Assembly (NCBI GenBank): GCA_023375785.1
Contig: SZWC01016205.1
Coordinates: 16,364 to 44,784, forward strand
Length of the DNA stretch: 28,421 nucleotides
Source of the DNA: Penium margaritaceum
Taxonomy: Eukaryota; Streptophyta; Zygnematophyceae; Desmidiales; Peniaceae
Direction of reading: 5' to 3'
The notes under the pieces are model-generated. The model did no database searches. It was not told the origin of the DNA and worked only from the letters and a program-made list of their open reading frames with translations. Every line of letters begins with the position of its first letter. Within the stretch, counting starts at the first letter, position 1. The translations under genes and the position numbers were made by a program. This document shows positions 27,144-28,421 of the stretch, one piece after another.

Positions 27144-28421
27144 ATCCATGTCTGTACTGTTAACTACATGCAACATATGACAGTCGTGCTTGTTTTTGCT
27201 CGAAGAATGAAAAACATGGGCATTGCTGTTGTTTCTTTCTTGACTATGGACACCGTTGGTCTATGAACCGAAACGATAGGTACATTACTATGTCGTCCTT
27301 TTTCATTTTAATAACTATAATCTAAGATGCTCCTTGTCCGATGGGACTCACCGGTAAACAATGTTGGTGCAATGGTAGAGTTAGTATGCGCATTGGGTTT
27401 CACAGTAGGACAAAAATCACCCTGTATCCACGGTTTGAAATGAAAGGTTTCACCGGCCTACTGCCACACACAAAGAACCCACCTCCCAAATCATCGCTGA
27501 TACTGTCGAACAAGTCAAAAGGGAGAAAGACATGATGTCGATGCCGCAAACCACGTGGCATTGACGTGCGGAATTCATCATTCAAGGCGCAAACTACCGT
27601 AGTGTCTTTTGTATTCGTCTATTTTTTAAACAAAATTCAGTGAAAGTTAAATTAGACTGTAGTATCTGGCCAAGTAAGTTTGGAATTGCTTTGTCCAAAG
27701 ACCCACATGTTATTTTAGTATTGCATTGGTCGGAATTCTTGTTCAGCTCCTTGGTCTGTCCATTCAACTTTGTATGTCAACATTTGAAATTTCGGAACGT
27801 TGAGGGGGGTGTCGCACCCCTTTCGCCTTTTCATGGGTCGCATCCCCCTTCCCAACGGTTGAGTGCGCCGTTAGGAAGTGACTACTTGCATGGGACGACG
27901 ATTCGATGCACACAGTCTGTCATGTTTTGCGTGCAAGCCCGTGGGGACTGCTTGTGGCAAAAATGGAGATTCTCAACGGCTCGGAATCTCCACGTTGGTT
28001 TGTGGAAATGTACTAGTCTTTGATGAAGATTTCCATGTTCAGAAGCAATCTTATCATTACATTGTTGACTGAAAACTGTGTAGAGAGACAAGGATTTGGG
28101 AATTTCTTTAGTGTTTGGCCCATAAAGGAAGAAAAAAGAGATGTGCTTGAATGGACGAAGGTAGGTCATTGTTTTAGCCGAACATAAGAGACAGTACGGT
28201 ATCACAAACCCTTTGATACGCGAGTCTGTGAGAATATGCTTGTTCGTAGAGTTTGTTGGAGTGGTTCGAGACTCCCTCAGCCTTAAGGGGGAACTTGCTG
28301 GAATCCGCCTGGCACGTGCCCACAAAAAAATGGAACCTTCAATTTCCGAGCGGTAAGGGGTGTTATTCAAGCAATAGACAAATGTTGAGGAAAGGTGCGG
28401 ATTTGCTTGATTGAGATGGAG
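27144..28421. other. Anonymous DNA to the right edge
   Basis: No gene is supported. The longest frames, 162 codons on the minus strand (27882-28370) and 127 on the plus strand (27640-28023), overlap each other and have no recognisable domain. Two small perfect hairpins are present: GGGGTG-TCG-CACCCC at about 27807-27821, and GGAGATTC / GAATCTCC with an 11-base loop at 27965-27991. Confidence 0.5.

Noticed and set aside
27365-27410. Second tRNA-like box A (TGGTGCAATGGTAGAG)
   Set aside because: No acceptable box B follows at the needed distance, and no cloverleaf can be drawn.
1-28421. CRISPR array, bacterial operon, prophage or defence system
   Set aside because: No regular direct repeats with unique spacers, no ribosome-binding-site-led gene strings and no such proteins. 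All features fit a eukaryotic, plant-type genome.

Overview
The window looks like nuclear DNA of a land plant or a related streptophyte alga. It is almost entirely old transposable-element sequence, with the 5' end of one ordinary gene at the left edge. The main evidence for a plant-type host is that two separate LTR retrotransposons carry primer-binding sites close to TGGTATCAGAGC, the complement of the plant initiator tRNA-Met 3' end, next to Ty3 and Ty1/copia relics and a GC-rich gene start with a GTGAGT splice donor. No species can be named. Nearly all long open frames here are GC-rich or low-complexity artefacts or fragments of dead elements.

Layout. 1-1311: 25-bp tandem repeat, a G-rich tract, and a minus-strand first coding exon (270-472) with a GC-rich upstream region. 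1312-6744: anonymous decayed DNA. 6745-11510: a dead Ty1/copia element on the plus strand, with gag-like, protease-like, integrase, reverse transcriptase and RNase H-linker relics in the expected order. 11807-12125: a possible LTR end plus primer-binding site of another element. 12126-14398: anonymous DNA with one 196-codon open frame. 14404-25764: an old Ty3-type LTR retrotransposon with target-site duplication ACATG. Inserted inside it at 18979-22781 is a second, younger LTR element with its own duplication AAGCC. 25770-26560: anonymous. 26567-27143: a hairpin-rich foldback or MITE-like block with about 150-bp tandem units. 27144-28421: anonymous.

The nested pair is the clearest result. The inner element keeps 926- and 905-bp LTRs, primer-binding site, polypurine tract, a gag frame with zinc knuckle, and a decayed protease. 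Reverse transcriptase, RNase H and integrase are missing, so it must have depended on other elements for movement or lost them later. The outer element keeps both LTRs, primer-binding site and polypurine tract. It has relics of zinc knuckle, protease, reverse transcriptase and integrase zinc finger in Ty3 order, all compressed by deletions. It also has an unusually long leader filled with a GC-rich palindromic tandem array, a tRNA-like box pair and a second degenerate minisatellite. Everything recognised as an element is inactivated by stops, frameshifts or lost catalytic residues. I found no CRISPR array, bacterial operon or defence system. The novelty is in the nesting and in the structured repeat arrays. 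All identities were judged by eye, without alignment software.
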